A DNA stretch of 64,000 bases from assembly GCA_022496185.1 (NCBI GenBank), contig WTXG01000142.1, forward strand, positions 1-64,000, written 5' to 3'. The position numbers and the translations under genes are program-made. Under the pieces are notes generated by a model. It saw only the letters and a list, made by a program, of their open reading frames with translations. It made no database searches and was not told the origin of the DNA. Source of the DNA: Multifurca ochricompacta (taxonomy: Eukaryota > Basidiomycota > Agaricomycetes > Russulales > Russulaceae). Positions 31,873 through 43,212 of this stretch are shown here, piece by piece (positions within the stretch are counted from its first letter, which is position 1; each line of letters starts with the position of its first letter).

Positions 31873-34281
31873 TCGATATTCTTGGCTAGCCCAAATCCAT
31901 ACCAACACATGATCTAGTAGTTACTGCCTCGCAAGTTATTGGAAATGATAAATAATACAAAAGGCGCCACTGCTAAGCTACAACTTATGCGGAGACGAGT
32001 ATTACTCGAGAATGAGAAGAACACTCACTGTAGCGGCAAGTCACAATCCAGACAAGGTCATGGTCAAGTTCAACTCAATCTTCCTCATCAGTCTGTATCA
32101 CCCCACAGGCAACGAAAGATCAGCAGTATGAACAACTTCCGAAGCCAATCCAGCTTCCTCCTCATCTGAATAAGCTTCTTCATCTGAATAAGCTTCCTCC
32201 TCATCTGAATCAACTCCCTCCTCAGATGTTTCTCCTTCATCACCCATCTGCGTAGATTCATTAATAAATCTCATCACACTCTATAGAAAATTCCCACATA
32301 CACTCCCTCCTTGGTCACCTGGTGGATGGTAGTTTACCAGATCCAGAAAACGAAAATAGATCTCGATGGGAATCCACTTTTCCTCGACTGTGAATCCAAC
32401 CGATTTGCCCTCCCATTCAACCCGCATACCTTCTGCAATTTCCGCCTTGTCTGTGACGAACACATGGGACCACTTGCGATCATTTCTAAATCTTGTGGGA
32501 AGACCATTAAAAACTTCAGTAAAGCCTTCCGCATTCCAGCCATTCGTGGCAGTGGCAGCGGCAGTGGCAGAGGCAGATGCAGATGCAGAGGTAGTTATCT
32601 GAATTGTGATGATCCGGTTACTATCCGTGCAGACGATGACGTCAATAGTGGGAAATCCCGGTGTTTTAGGAACTAAACAGAATGGCATGTTTTGGTTCAG
32701 ACCTTCGAGATTGGAAGAGAACAAATGCCAGTCCCGACAATTTGGGATTCTCAACGACGGCAAAGCAGTGTCCAGAGGAGTGCAACCCAGCCCTTTCCAC
32801 CTTGTTTGATAGTAGGAACAAAGCAACGCAACGACAAGCGACTTGCCGAACATGAAACCTACTGACGGTTTGAAAAGCCAATCGCTTCTCAGCATCAGCT
32901 TGTAAAATTTGATCTGCTCATCGAGATTGTGTGTGGAGACGGCATCAACGACTAGCAGATTCAGATACTCTGTTGGGATTTCTGCAATTGGGACACCTCT
33001 CTCCCCAGGACTCAAACCCTTCGGGTGGATGGTAACAAGTGGGTGATAGGCCCCCATTTTGTCAATACCCAGGATGTGGCCATTGAAGTCTTCTGCAAAA
33101 TTCCTTGCGATTTCCTCTACACGGGATTGATGCATGTCGAGGGTCCAAGGTTTTCGTGTTAATTTGATCAAGGTACCCGCAGAAGGACCCCATTTATCAT
33201 AATGATTCTTGAGGGTTTCCACAGAGAGATCAAGTAATATGCTATGGGAAAACCTTAGTAGGGACGAAAACATGGCTTGCAATCGAAAGACTGAACATAC
33301 CCGAGTGCATGCATCTCGTCCCAAGGGAAACAGTCCATCAGATACAGAAACGCGCCACGATGCTTCTTCCAAGACTTCCACCGCCTTTCCCTCGGAAAGG
33401 TCGTTTGCACAATGAATGTTGTTTGCGAATTGGAACGGTATAGAAAGCCTTCGCATGGATGAACAACTTCCTCATTGGAATCGACAAGCGCCCATGTTCC
33501 ATCTGGAAGTGAGGAATAGCGGCTGTGCATTTCTACCCCTGAGTCCTTGAAGAGGATGAAATAATTAAAGTGATTTTGAAATGCAGTGGGCTGCCCACTG
33601 CTTAGACGATGCAATAGAAGATAGAATAGGAAGCACTTTTTTCCTGTGTTGGTGATTGTCAGCTTATCAGAACAACATGCTCATTATTTGCAACAACTAC
33701 ATACCGATTCCTGGTTGCCCTGTGATGACAACACCCCGTATACGGGATTCCCGACATTTCAGAGACATCTCCTCTATCACCCCAAAAGCATCATTATATT
33801 CTTTGCGAACCAGGAGTACCTGTTCGTCATAGCCAAGATCTTTTAGTTGCAACTTCGAAACACTGTCTTTCGACAGATAATTGAACCTTTTCCCCAACTC
33901 TGGCACATCGAGTGTTTCCAATATTTGCTCGAAGGGAGTGTTCCATAAGGTACTATGCAGATACTCGGCCACCCCAAGAACTTGTTCGATATCATGTTCC
34001 TCATCATCGTCATCGTCATCCGATTCGAGTCTCTGCTTCTTCTCTGGCCTTTCGACAGCTGGATTATTGTCAAACACGTGTGACAATCTGATAAGAATGA
34101 AGACTTACATGGCACTTGTATGACAACATGCAGGTGGCCGTCCTTTGGACTGTTTTCCCAGTATTTGGAGAGCTCCTCGGTAGGGCGGAGGAGCTGAATG
34201 ACAGCATTTCCATCTAATGCTTATCTAGATTCTGGCAAAGGGAACTCGATTCCCTTGATGATTCGATGGAAAGCATGTTTC
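31873..34281 (-). repeat. Inverted repeat 2, left arm
   Basis: Nearly identical, inverted, to 36,810-39,180. It starts at the CGATATTCTTGGCTAGCCC shared end (31,873) and stops abruptly at 34,281 inside the CRN header (…AAAGCATGTTTCTC), where the LINE ORF1 relic begins. It carries one extra 21-nt TCATCTGAATAAGCTTC-type unit near 32,165-32,205 compared with the other arm. Confidence 0.9.
32281..34281 (-). pseudogene. CRN-like NTPase protein, copy A (5' truncated, body intact)
   Basis: Minus-strand CRN body. It begins in mid-header at 34,281. The header end HLHVVIQVP is followed by an intron, then an acidic linker (ESDDDDDDEEHD) and the NTPase region with P-loop GQPGIG-KK (the residue after GK is K, not S/T). 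PDGTWALVDSNEEV and FIVQTTFPRERRWKSWKKH are typical of fungal CRN proteins. After an intron at about 33,303-33,246 the frame is open for some 320 residues to TAG at 32,281. The C-terminal domain (TIDVIVCTDSNRIITIQIT, then HVFVTDKAEIAEGM) is the nuclease-like fold of fungal CRNs. The start codon and first half of the header are missing, so it is probably not expressed as a full effector. Confidence 0.8.
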
Positions 34282-35240
34282 TCCCTGCGCGCTCTCCTCC
34301 GGCCCCAACCTCACCCCCCTCGCCGCCACATAGCGACCCACCCAGCCCGACACCCATGGACCCCCTTGACAGGATCGCCACCACTCTGGCGGCGATCATG
34401 ACTCGGATGGACCAGCTGGAGTGTCGGTTGGGCCATGGGGGACCCCCGGGCCCTCCACCACAAACGACGACGGCCCGCCCCCCCGTCCCACATGCCTCCC
34501 GACTGCGCCAGGGAGGCCCACCAGTCGGGGCTCCGCCGCACCCCATCCAATTAGTGACCCCAAGACAGTGGTCGAACAATAAGTCGCCCTGACGTTCGCG
34601 CAGGCTGCTGCTGCGGCTCAAGGCCGCAAACCTATGGGCCGCCCCGCTTCTGGTTTGGCCCTACTGGCCTCCGCTCGCACACGTGCACCAGCCGGCCTTA
34701 ACACTGAAGACACAGTACTTTTTCCGACCACAGACCGAGGCGCAGTTCGGAATGCCAGCCCCCCCATCCTCCAATTGATCCTCCAGGCTCGCCAGGCCCT
34801 TCAACGAGCCACGGCCAATCCCCCGCACCTCTTAGAGGGCCACTGGTCCCTTGGACAACTCAAGTCAGGGGGCAATTTCTTTTGGTGACATCGCCCCATA
34901 TGCCAAGCTTCTTGTCACTCCCTTCCCTGGAGGTCACCTGGTCCCCACCCATGGGTGGTCATGGTTCCAGCTGCGAGGTGTCATCTTCAACTGCGAATCC
35001 CTCTGGGATGAACTAAAATGCAACAGGGTCCTTTGGGACACCCTCCTCTGTGCCCCTCCTCGGTGGCAGATCCCGGTGAGCTCCATCAAGACCGCAGAGT
35101 ACACCGTCATCTTTGCCACATACGGTCTCTCCAAATGTGAGACCGCTGTCCTCCTTGCCACGTCTGTTGTAAGGATGGCTCGGGCGTTGAGCATGAAACC
35201 TCCAGCTATCGCCTCTTCTCTCTTTCATTACGAACCCTGA
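34282..35240 (+). pseudogene. LINE ORF1 relic (second, diverged element)
   Basis: Plus-strand fragment homologous to ORF1 of the element at 1-7668. It includes TPMDPLDRIATTLAAIMTRM near its start and, after frameshifts, SGGNFFW, VTPFPGGHLVPTHGWSWFQL and TVIFATYGLSKCETAVLLAT. The zinc knuckles and all of ORF2 are absent. The frame is broken at least at about 34,590, 34,860 and 35,200. It begins at the very base where the left CRN arm ends. Confidence 0.8.
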
Positions 35241-35585
35241 ATTAGAGCACTCATGATCTAGTTTCATATATCGTTATCTGTATATCTTTTATCAGTACAT
35301 TTGCATTCTGGGCTGCATGCCCGTCCATTCCTTCAACCAGTTTCACTACCTCCCTGTCTTTATAGCCAGGTTTTCACCTCTCTGTCTACACCTCACTGCC
35401 TTTATTGCCTGGCTTCATTTCACTTGTCTCGTCCATTTCCAATAGACGGGTGGTGGCCATTCAGGTTAAGCATTAGGTGTAGAAGAAGGTAATGGCGGAT
35501 GTGAAGTGCAAGGGCAACGCGTCTGATGCGGCCCGTGTGTCGTGTGCTTGGTGTCTTCCTCGTCCTTACAATGCGATGGTCAGTG
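35241..35585. other. Short spacer, nothing recognised
   Basis: T/C-rich stretch with CCTCCCTGTCT and TCTGTCTACACCTCACTGCC near-repeats. No gene seen. Confidence 0.45.
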
Positions 35586-36450
35586 CTAGATATGCATTAC
35601 GAGATCCGAAGAAGGGAAAGAGGATGCATTATGATCATAGTAAGTCACAATCGAGACGAAAACATTTCCAACCATCAAACTGAATACAACCCATAAGAAA
35701 CACTCCGTCACATACACAGATGCGCTACACTGCCCGCTCCATTCCTGCCAACGTTCAACCTTCAGAGAAGTTATCTGCACGACGAAAGCTGTTCGCTTCT
35801 CGCAAGCTCTTCGAAAGGTGTTACACAGTATGATAAAAAGCCATTCATTCGAATCGACAAGCACCAATGTTCCATCTGGAAGTATACCAGAATTGGGGCC
35901 GTACATATTTATGTGCCTTTCTGTGCAAAATGCGTATCACTACTGACAATCACGTACCAATTCCTGTAGGACCATAGAAGATTGTACCACATTAAACAAG
36001 TTGCGAAGCAGCGATACATATTCGTCCCGAGCAAGAAGTGCCTCCTCGACATAGCCGAGATCGTCTAGGTGCAGGCTGGAGGGACTTTGTTGGGGCAAAA
36101 AAACCAAGCTCGTTTCCAATATCGAGTGTTGGAACTATTTGATTAGGTGGCTTGTGCTACAAAGCACTCCGCATACACTGAGCTGCCTCACAAATGGAGA
36201 GCTCTGAACAATGTCATTCCCTTCAAAGTCTATGTCAGAATGCAGGGAAGGGAACTTGAGGGCGCTTAATCGCGTCCACTCGTGTTTTCAAAGCAGTCCT
36301 TATAGGACGGGTCGGCGACAACTTCCAGCAGGTGAGTCGATATGTTGCAAGGTGATTAGCCATCTCGGTACTGATAGTCTCCTTGAGTTGTGAGACAAAA
36401 GAGGGTAGAGTAGTGTGTTCATGGTGGGGGTATTGGGTTGACGACGACAT
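35586..36450 (-). pseudogene. CRN relic, copy B (strongly decayed)
   Basis: Minus-strand CRN remnants in the spacer between the two arms. From 36,450 down, QLKETISTEMANHLATYRLT and CWKLS correspond to the CRN header. From about 36,090, LHLDDLGYVEEALLARDEYV matches the pre-NTPase linker. From 35,880, PDGTLVLVDSNEW and RTAFVVQITSLKVERWQEW match the NTPase region. The P-loop exon is missing and the frame is broken. It is more diverged than copies A and C, so it predates their duplication. Confidence 0.7.
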
Positions 36451-36593
36451 ATGTCACGCTGACCCAACTCCTGACATTTCCAAAGAAGGAAAGTAGAACC
36501 GATCTTATCAATATCGCTATTTTAGGAAAGTCAGTGTGGGGGTGACTTCGCGGTTTATAGGAGCTCAGTGTCAAACAAACCTCCTAAACAACC

Positions 36594-38789
36594 ATGGCCA
36601 CAGCACTCATCCTGTTTTGTCTCGCTATCGATAACCAAAATATTCCTATTGGGGACGTTTTTGACATTCAAATCCAATCAGATGACTGTCCCTTAGACCT
36701 CAAACACGCTATAAAGGCCAAGAAAGCTAATCAGTTCAGCCACCTCGATCCAAACCAACTAACCCTTTGGAAGTTGTCAACACCACTGCACATTGAGAGT
36801 ATAGAACCTGAGAAACATGCTTTCCATCGGATCATCAAGGGAATCGAGTTCCCTTTGCCAGAATCTAGATAAGCATTAGATGGAAATGCTGTCATTCAGC
36901 TCCTCCGCCCTACCGAGGAGCTCTCCAAATACTGGGAAAACAGTCCAAAGGACGGCCACCTGCATGTTGTCATACAAGTGCCATGTAAGTCTTCATTCTT
37001 ATCAGATTGTCACACGTGTTTGACAATAATCCAGCTGTCGAAAGGCCAGAGAAGAAGCAGAGACTCGAATCGGATGACGATGACGATGATGAGGAACATG
37101 ATATCGAACAAGTTCTTGGGGTGGCCGAGTATCTGCATAGTACCTTATGGAACACTCCCTTCGAGCAAATATTGGAAACACTCGATGTGCCAGAGTTGGG
37201 GAAAAGGTTCAATTATCTGTCGAAAGACAGTGTTTCGAAGTTGCAACTAAAAGATCTTGGCTATGACGAACAGGTACTCCTGGTTCGCAAAGAATATAAT
37301 GATGCTTTTGGGGTGATAGAGGAGATGTCTCTGAAATGTCGGGAATCCCGTATACGGGGTGTTGTCATCACAGGGCAACCAGGAATCGGTATGTAGTTGT
37401 TGCAAATGATGAGCATGTTGTTCTGATAAGCTGACAATCACCAACACAGGAAAAAAGTGCTTCCTATTCTATCTTCTATTGCATCGTCTAAGCAGTGGGC
37501 AGCCCACTGCATTTCAAAATCACTTTAATTATTTCATCCTCTTCAAGGACTCAGGGGTAGAAATGCACAGCCGCTATTCCCCACTTCCAGATGGAACATG
37601 GGCGCTTGTCGATTCCAATGAGGAAGTTGTTCATCCATGCGAAGGCTTTCTATACCGTTCCAACTCGCGAACAACATTCATTGTGCAAACGACCTTTCCG
37701 AGGGAAAGGCGGTGGAAGTCTTGGAAGAAGCATCGTGGCGCGTTTCTGTATCTGATGGACTGTCTCCCTTGGGACGAGATGCATGCACTCGGGTATGTTC
37801 AGTCTTTCGATTGCAAGCCATGTTTTCGTCCCTACTAAGATTTTCCCATAGCATATTACTTGATCTCTCTGTGGAAACTCTCAAGAATCATTATGATAAA
37901 TGGGGTCCTTCTGCGGGTACCTTGATCAAATTAACACGAAAACCTTGGACCCTCGACATGCATCAATCCCGTGTAGAGGAAATCGCAAGGAATTTTGCAG
38001 AAGACTTCAATGGCCACATCCTGGGTATTGACAAAATGGGGGCCTCTCACCCACTTGTTACCATCCACCCGAAGGGTTTGAGTCCTGGGGAGAGAGGTGT
38101 CCCAATTGCAGAAATCCCAACAGAGTATCTGAATCTGCTAGTCGTTGATGCCGTCTCCACACACAATCTCGATGAGCAGATCAAATTTTACAAGCTGATG
38201 CTGAGAAGCGATTGGCTTTTCAAACCGTCAGTGGGTTTCATGTTCGGCAAGTCGCTTGTCGTTGCGTTGCTTTGTTCCTACTATCAAACAAGTTGGAAAG
38301 GGCTGGGTTGCACTCCTCTGGACACTGCTTTGCCGTCGTTGAGAATCCCAAATTGTCGGGACTGGCATTTGTTCTCTTCCAATCTCGAAGGTCTGAGTTC
38401 CTAAAACACCGGGATTTCCCACTATTGACGTCATCGTCTGCACGGATAGTAACCGGATCATCACAATTCAGATAACTACTTCTGCATCTGCATCTGCCTC
38501 TGCCACTGCCGCTGCCACTGCCACGAATGGCTGGAACCCGGAAGGCTTTACTGAAGTTTTTAATGGTCTTCCCACAAGATTTAGAAATGATCGCAAGTGG
38601 TCCCATGTGTTCGTCACAGACAAGGCGGAAATTGCAGAAGGTATGCGGGTTGAATGGGAGGGCAAATCGGTTGGATTCACAGTCGAGGAAAAGTGGATTC
38701 CCATCGAGATCTATTTTCGTTTTCTGGATCTGGTAAACTACCGTCCACCAGGTGACCAAGGAGGGAGTGTATGTGGGAATTTTCTATAG
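36594..38789 (+). pseudogene. CRN-like NTPase protein, copy C (full header, 3' frameshift)
   Basis: The best CRN copy at the 5' end. The header starts MATALILFCLAIDNQN, continues through DLKHAIKAKKANQF and LTLWKLS, and closes with HLHVVIQVP at about 36,980. Introns lie at about 36,986-37,032, 37,389-37,449 and near 37,793-37,852. The NTPase has GQPGIG-KK as the P-loop. A 23-nt deletion at 38,396/38,397, relative to copy A, shifts the frame so that TAA at 38,402 ends the protein before the nuclease-like domain. The C-terminal domain remains in another frame up to TAG at 38,789. An in-frame TAA at 36,870 also interrupts the header unless a GT..AG intron of 81 nt (36,799-36,879) is spliced out. 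CRN-header proteins are known as intracellular effectors or conflict proteins; activity here is doubtful. Confidence 0.8.
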
Positions 38790-39180
38790 AGTGTGATGAG
38801 AGTTATTAATGAATCTACGCAGATGGGCGATGAAGGAGAAACATCTGAAGAGGGAGTTGATTCAGATGAGGAGGAAGCTTATTCAGATGAGGAGGAAGCT
38901 GGATTGGCTTCGGAAGTTGTTCATACTGCTGATCATTCGTTGCCTGTGGGGTGATACAGACTGATGAGGAAGATTGAGTTGAACTTGACCATGACCTTGT
39001 CTGGATTGTGACTTACCGCTACAGTGAGTCTTCTTCTCATTCTCGAGTAATACTCGTCTCCGCATAGGTACATTTCAATGTTTTGTCCAAGTTGTATTAT
39101 TTATCATTTCCAATAACTTGTAAGGCAGCAATTACTAGATCATGTATTGGTATGGATTTGGGCTAGCCAAGAATATCGAT
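36810..39180 (+). repeat. Inverted repeat 2, right arm
   Basis: Inverted partner of 31,873-34,281, separated by about 2.5 kb. It begins inside the CRN header (GAGAAACATGC) and ends at AAGAATATCGA near 39,180, beyond the gene's 3' end. The 5' part of the CRN gene (36,594-36,809) lies outside the arm, so this side is probably the parental copy. Confidence 0.9.
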
Positions 39181-40259
39181 CGTCTATGTCAGACGGAAGT
39201 GGATCAGTGGCAAGCTGATCAATGATAACCGGTCATCGTTTACTCCGTTCACTGCTGATAAACGAGCTGTGTATCGTTTGTACTGGGTTACAGATGAGTA
39301 GGGACCTGATTCCAATGTGTCCAATGTCCAATGGGAATGATTCAGAGGTATGGAACGGATCACACGGCGATGCGTTCATTTCTACTGATAATTTCTACAG
39401 ATGGATGAAGATTGAAACTGACCTTTGTACGGACCAGATCCGCAGTGAGTGCGAGGCAAAGTGTTCCCAAGAGGAGAGGGGTAGAAAGGTGGAAGAGAGT
39501 GATGGAGCGGTCCCAGAGATAACTAAGATTTTGAAGGAGGGTGTATCGTGCTTGAACTGTTGCGAATCTACTGCTTGCTGGTTCCGTTTGACCTTGTGCT
39601 CGATGTCGTCAACAAGTTCTTTAGCACACAAAAAGAAAGATAGAGTAAGAGGAGAAATGCCGATTGATTTCTGCTTCTGTTGGCTCACTGGCTGGTCTAC
39701 TACAAGCATTGTATGTACCTTTATATACTTGCAGAGAGACCTAGTTATGAAGAAGAAAGAGGATTGAAAGGAGACAAGTGAGATGATGCCTGGCAATAAA
39801 GGCGGATATGATGTAGACGGAGAGGTAGAAACCGTGACGGAAACTGGAATGGACAGGCAGGCGGCCCGGAATGCAAATGATAAGATATTCGAAACTAGCT
39901 CTAAATTCAGGAGAGGCGATAGCTGGCTGTGCTCAACGCCCGAGCCATCCTTACACCTTCATGTAGACTTTTTGTTTCCTTATCTTCCTAGCAATAGCGA
40001 ACTATGCAGCTGTACGAGCCCTGTTGGCGCTTATCTCAATAGCGCTATTGGTCAAACTAAAAGTGTATGTATCAATACGGATTTAATAAGACAATTTTGT
40101 TTTTGGTAGTTCGAGGGGAGGTGGATCACAATACAATAACACAACGACAAATGCAACAGCAATAGATACATGATGTACAAAAGGGAGTGGAGGGGGGAGT
40201 ATTCAGATCGAATAAACGAAGCGAAACGAACTCTTGATTCTTGAGGGTTTGGGTTGAAA
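39181..40259. other. Spacer with unassigned open frames
   Basis: A 181-codon frame (39,222-39,767) and a 108-codon frame (39,783-40,109) on the plus strand are open. Their residues show no motif and a composition (many isolated Cys, low-complexity Lys) that does not convince me. No gene is claimed. It may contain older CRN flank debris. Confidence 0.35.
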
Positions 40260-42038
40260 TCAAAGGACGAGCGTGGCTGGCGCGTTACGCGTGAAGACAC
40301 TCACCCACCCTGCACTCGAATTGGCTCCTTCTTGTACGTGCTCACCACTAGGCACCACCCATGACACGTTCCCGATGATGGCACGTCCGGCTACCACACG
40401 TACGTTCACGTTACGTTCCCTCCCGCGTCCTGCTGGATCCTTGATGATGCCGCCATCACCTTCCTCGTAAAGCAAGGTGGGACGAAAACGAGTCGTCTGG
40501 AGTAAAAAACCACCTTCGAAAGCTGGGTAGAGCGACACGTGCGTTGGCGCGTTTTCAGTGGTCGCGTCTAGGATGAGACGGGAGTCTGGCGGTGCGGTCT
40601 TCTTTGAGAATGAGAGGGTGAGAGGTGCGTTGGTCGTGTGTGCGTAGACGCGAAAGTAGCCTCCCGTGCCTGTGGAAGAGTTGGTGGAGAGTGAGATGGT
40701 CGAGTTGAGTGGACTGATGTTATTCGTTGTCCCGGGGGGGTTAAGTTGATAAAGTTTCTTCAGACGACGGATGTGCCGCTCACTCACCCATTGGTAGATT
40801 TGAGAGAGACCACCGTCGGCTTGCTTGGGGCAGTATTGTTGGCGTCGAGAGATACATTTATAGGACCATTCGTTGTGGACAGCTTCAGAAACGCGGTCGC
40901 GTTGAAGGATCCTCCGATTTCCCCGTTTTGGCCTTCGACAATGATGGAATCTCCAACAACGGACTGGTTGAACGCGGCGTAATTGTCAGTTCGAGGACGT
41001 ATATGAGGCAATGCGATAAATATAAAAAGTTAGGATTTGTGGATAATAATAATATTAAAAGAACTCACAGTCACCGTGATTGGTCTGTTTGTCGACTTGA
41101 GAGTGAACGCATCGAAACGGAACGAAGATAGGTCATTAACATCTAGCTCGAATTCGGGCGTGTCTACAGCGAAGGTTGGGAAGTGCCGAGGAGGACGACC
41201 TTGCTCCGGGGACGGGAACGTCACGTCGACAACGAAGAAGAGACTATCCTTGCGCCTCGGCGGAAGCCAACGGAAAGGAGTCTGGGAATGCGCCCGCCGC
41301 AACCCAACCCAAATGAGCATTATGGGGTCAAAGAAGGGGAGTCGCAACGCACCAAGATCGCCACACCGTTGCCTTCATTTTCGCGCATAACGAGGCAGAC
41401 CTTAGCCATGGAAAGGGCCTTTCTGTCATGATAATGGGCAAACACATTGACCCTCAAATCTTTTACCTCCGACGATTGATGAACTCGGACGATACCAGAG
41501 GATAAGGAACCTCTCGAAATTAGGAATAGAGCCTTTGCATCGACGGGGAAATTAAATTTGACGCTTTCCCACGACAGGGACGGGTCAGGGTAAGGAAATG
41601 GGAGAGGGGGGTTCACATCATTTGAGGGCCGCTCCCAGCTGATACATTCTACGATGTTGTCACCCGCGAGAGCAGCTAGCTCGACATTGGTCTGGAGATA
41701 ATAACAGCTCTAGTTGGTCACCACTCAAAAAAGGAGGGTGGAAGGGCCCGTGATGACAACGGATGACGCACGGTAAACCAGGTTTGATAAGTGGAGAGAA
41801 TAGCCTCAGTGGCGAGGAGGCAATTCAAGATAATCATGACCAAAATCGCGAACAAAAACGCCATCTTGAAGCGGCTTGAAGCGATTTCTCGCCGCCGCGT
41901 AGGAGGGAAGAGAAGGGGGATGTATGGATTATCCATTCCGTAGACGTAGTCTGAATAAACGGGCTGCTTAGAATAGTTGGGGAGGTCAGAAGACTGGTAT
42001 TCGTTCTTAAACGAGGCGGCGTTGGCGTTGGCATCCAT
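40260..42038 (-). CDS. Type II membrane protein with repetitive beta-strand ectodomain
   Basis: I assemble five exons on the minus strand: 42038-41772, 41691-41353, 41281-41069, 40963-40788 and 40713-40260. All phases close, giving 482 residues. The cytoplasmic N-terminus is polar (residues 1-58). One membrane helix (MAFLFAILVMIILNCLLATE) is followed by an extracellular part. The latter has repeated strand motifs of the type TLKSTNRPITV, KLSTTNGPINV, SLKSTNGP and YAHTTNAPLTL. These recur about every 35-45 residues and suggest a stacked beta solenoid. Relatives are common and uncharacterised in Agaricomycetes. A cell-wall-facing or adhesion role is plausible. The C-terminus ends NAPATLVL, itself a strand of the same type. 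No lesions seen. Confidence 0.8.
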
Positions 42039-43212
42039 GAGTGAGTGTGAGTATAGGGGGGAGGGGGTGAAGCTGAAGCTATAACTGGACTGGAAAGAAG
42101 TGTGTGAGAGATTCCTGCCGTGCCGTGCTGGCGTGTCGCTGCAGTCGTACTAGATTGTCGTATTAGATTTAGATTAGAACCTTGTACCTAGAAAGGACAG
42201 TAGGCTGCGCCATAGCCATAGCACAGCACTCAACCGCCTGGTTCTGGGGGGCGGTACTGTATTTGGACAGGTTCCGCGCCCGCAGGGAGTTTTCCGCGCT
42301 GTAAATAAATATTTGAGTTGCACAAAAGTTAGTTAGTTAGAATCACAATCCCCTTGGGAAGAAAGAAAGAAAGGTTAACGTCAGCTTGCTGTCACCTGTC
42401 GCCTCCTCCTCCTCGTGAGTGAGTGGGTCAAGTCAAGTTGAAGGGTCAACGTCAACGTTATTTCATATGATTGTCACAAGTCACGGGACTGATTACATAT
42501 TGGCTCCAGGTTGAAGGGAGGGTCTTGTCTAGACTTCTAGGGAGAAGGAGTGAAGGAAAAGGGAAAAGGGAGGGAGAAGAAAGTATCATCTCAGTATCTC
42601 AGCCTCAGCCTCATCGCCCATCGCCTCAATCAGTGACTCCGGAAATCGTCTGTCAACTACTGAACATGCTCCACGAGATTCTTAGCCCTGTCTAGCTTTT
42701 GTCTCGATCTCTTGCTATCTGGGTCCAAAGTCCGCGACATTTCGGAAGCGCACGTTCGAACTGTCTTTCACCGCCCGCCCATCAATGACGATTATTGTTA
42801 AATCTGTCTTTATCATCAAGATTAGAGTAGTGCTGCAGCAGCGAGATGGCTCATATGGACACATAGTGGCGACAATGCTGACCATTCAGCTTACTTGGCC
42901 TGAGCTCACCGTGGTCCACGGATCGGAGGAAAATTAAGACGGAAAATATCGGAAAAGAAGGAATCGCAGTAAGCAGCCTTGGACAAAGGGAGGCCAAACA
43001 ACGTTCTCGGCTTCAAACAGGCACACCCGGAAGCATGCCCGGGACATCTACTGATTATAGTCCGTCACATGAAACGAAGAATACACTGGACGCATCGGAC
43101 AAACGGACATCAGTTTGAAAGCGGGCGTGGGTCATACATTCATATGTATACCCAAGTGAGTGTGCGATCTGGTTCTCAGGACCATTTAACTTAACCTCTG
43201 ACTCTGACCACT
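42039..43212. other. Intergenic, between divergent genes
   Basis: No gene. The region lies between a minus-strand and a plus-strand gene, so it probably contains both promoters. TTAGTTAGTTAG near 42,330 and CTCCTCCTCCTC near 42,402 are short simple repeats. Confidence 0.5.
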
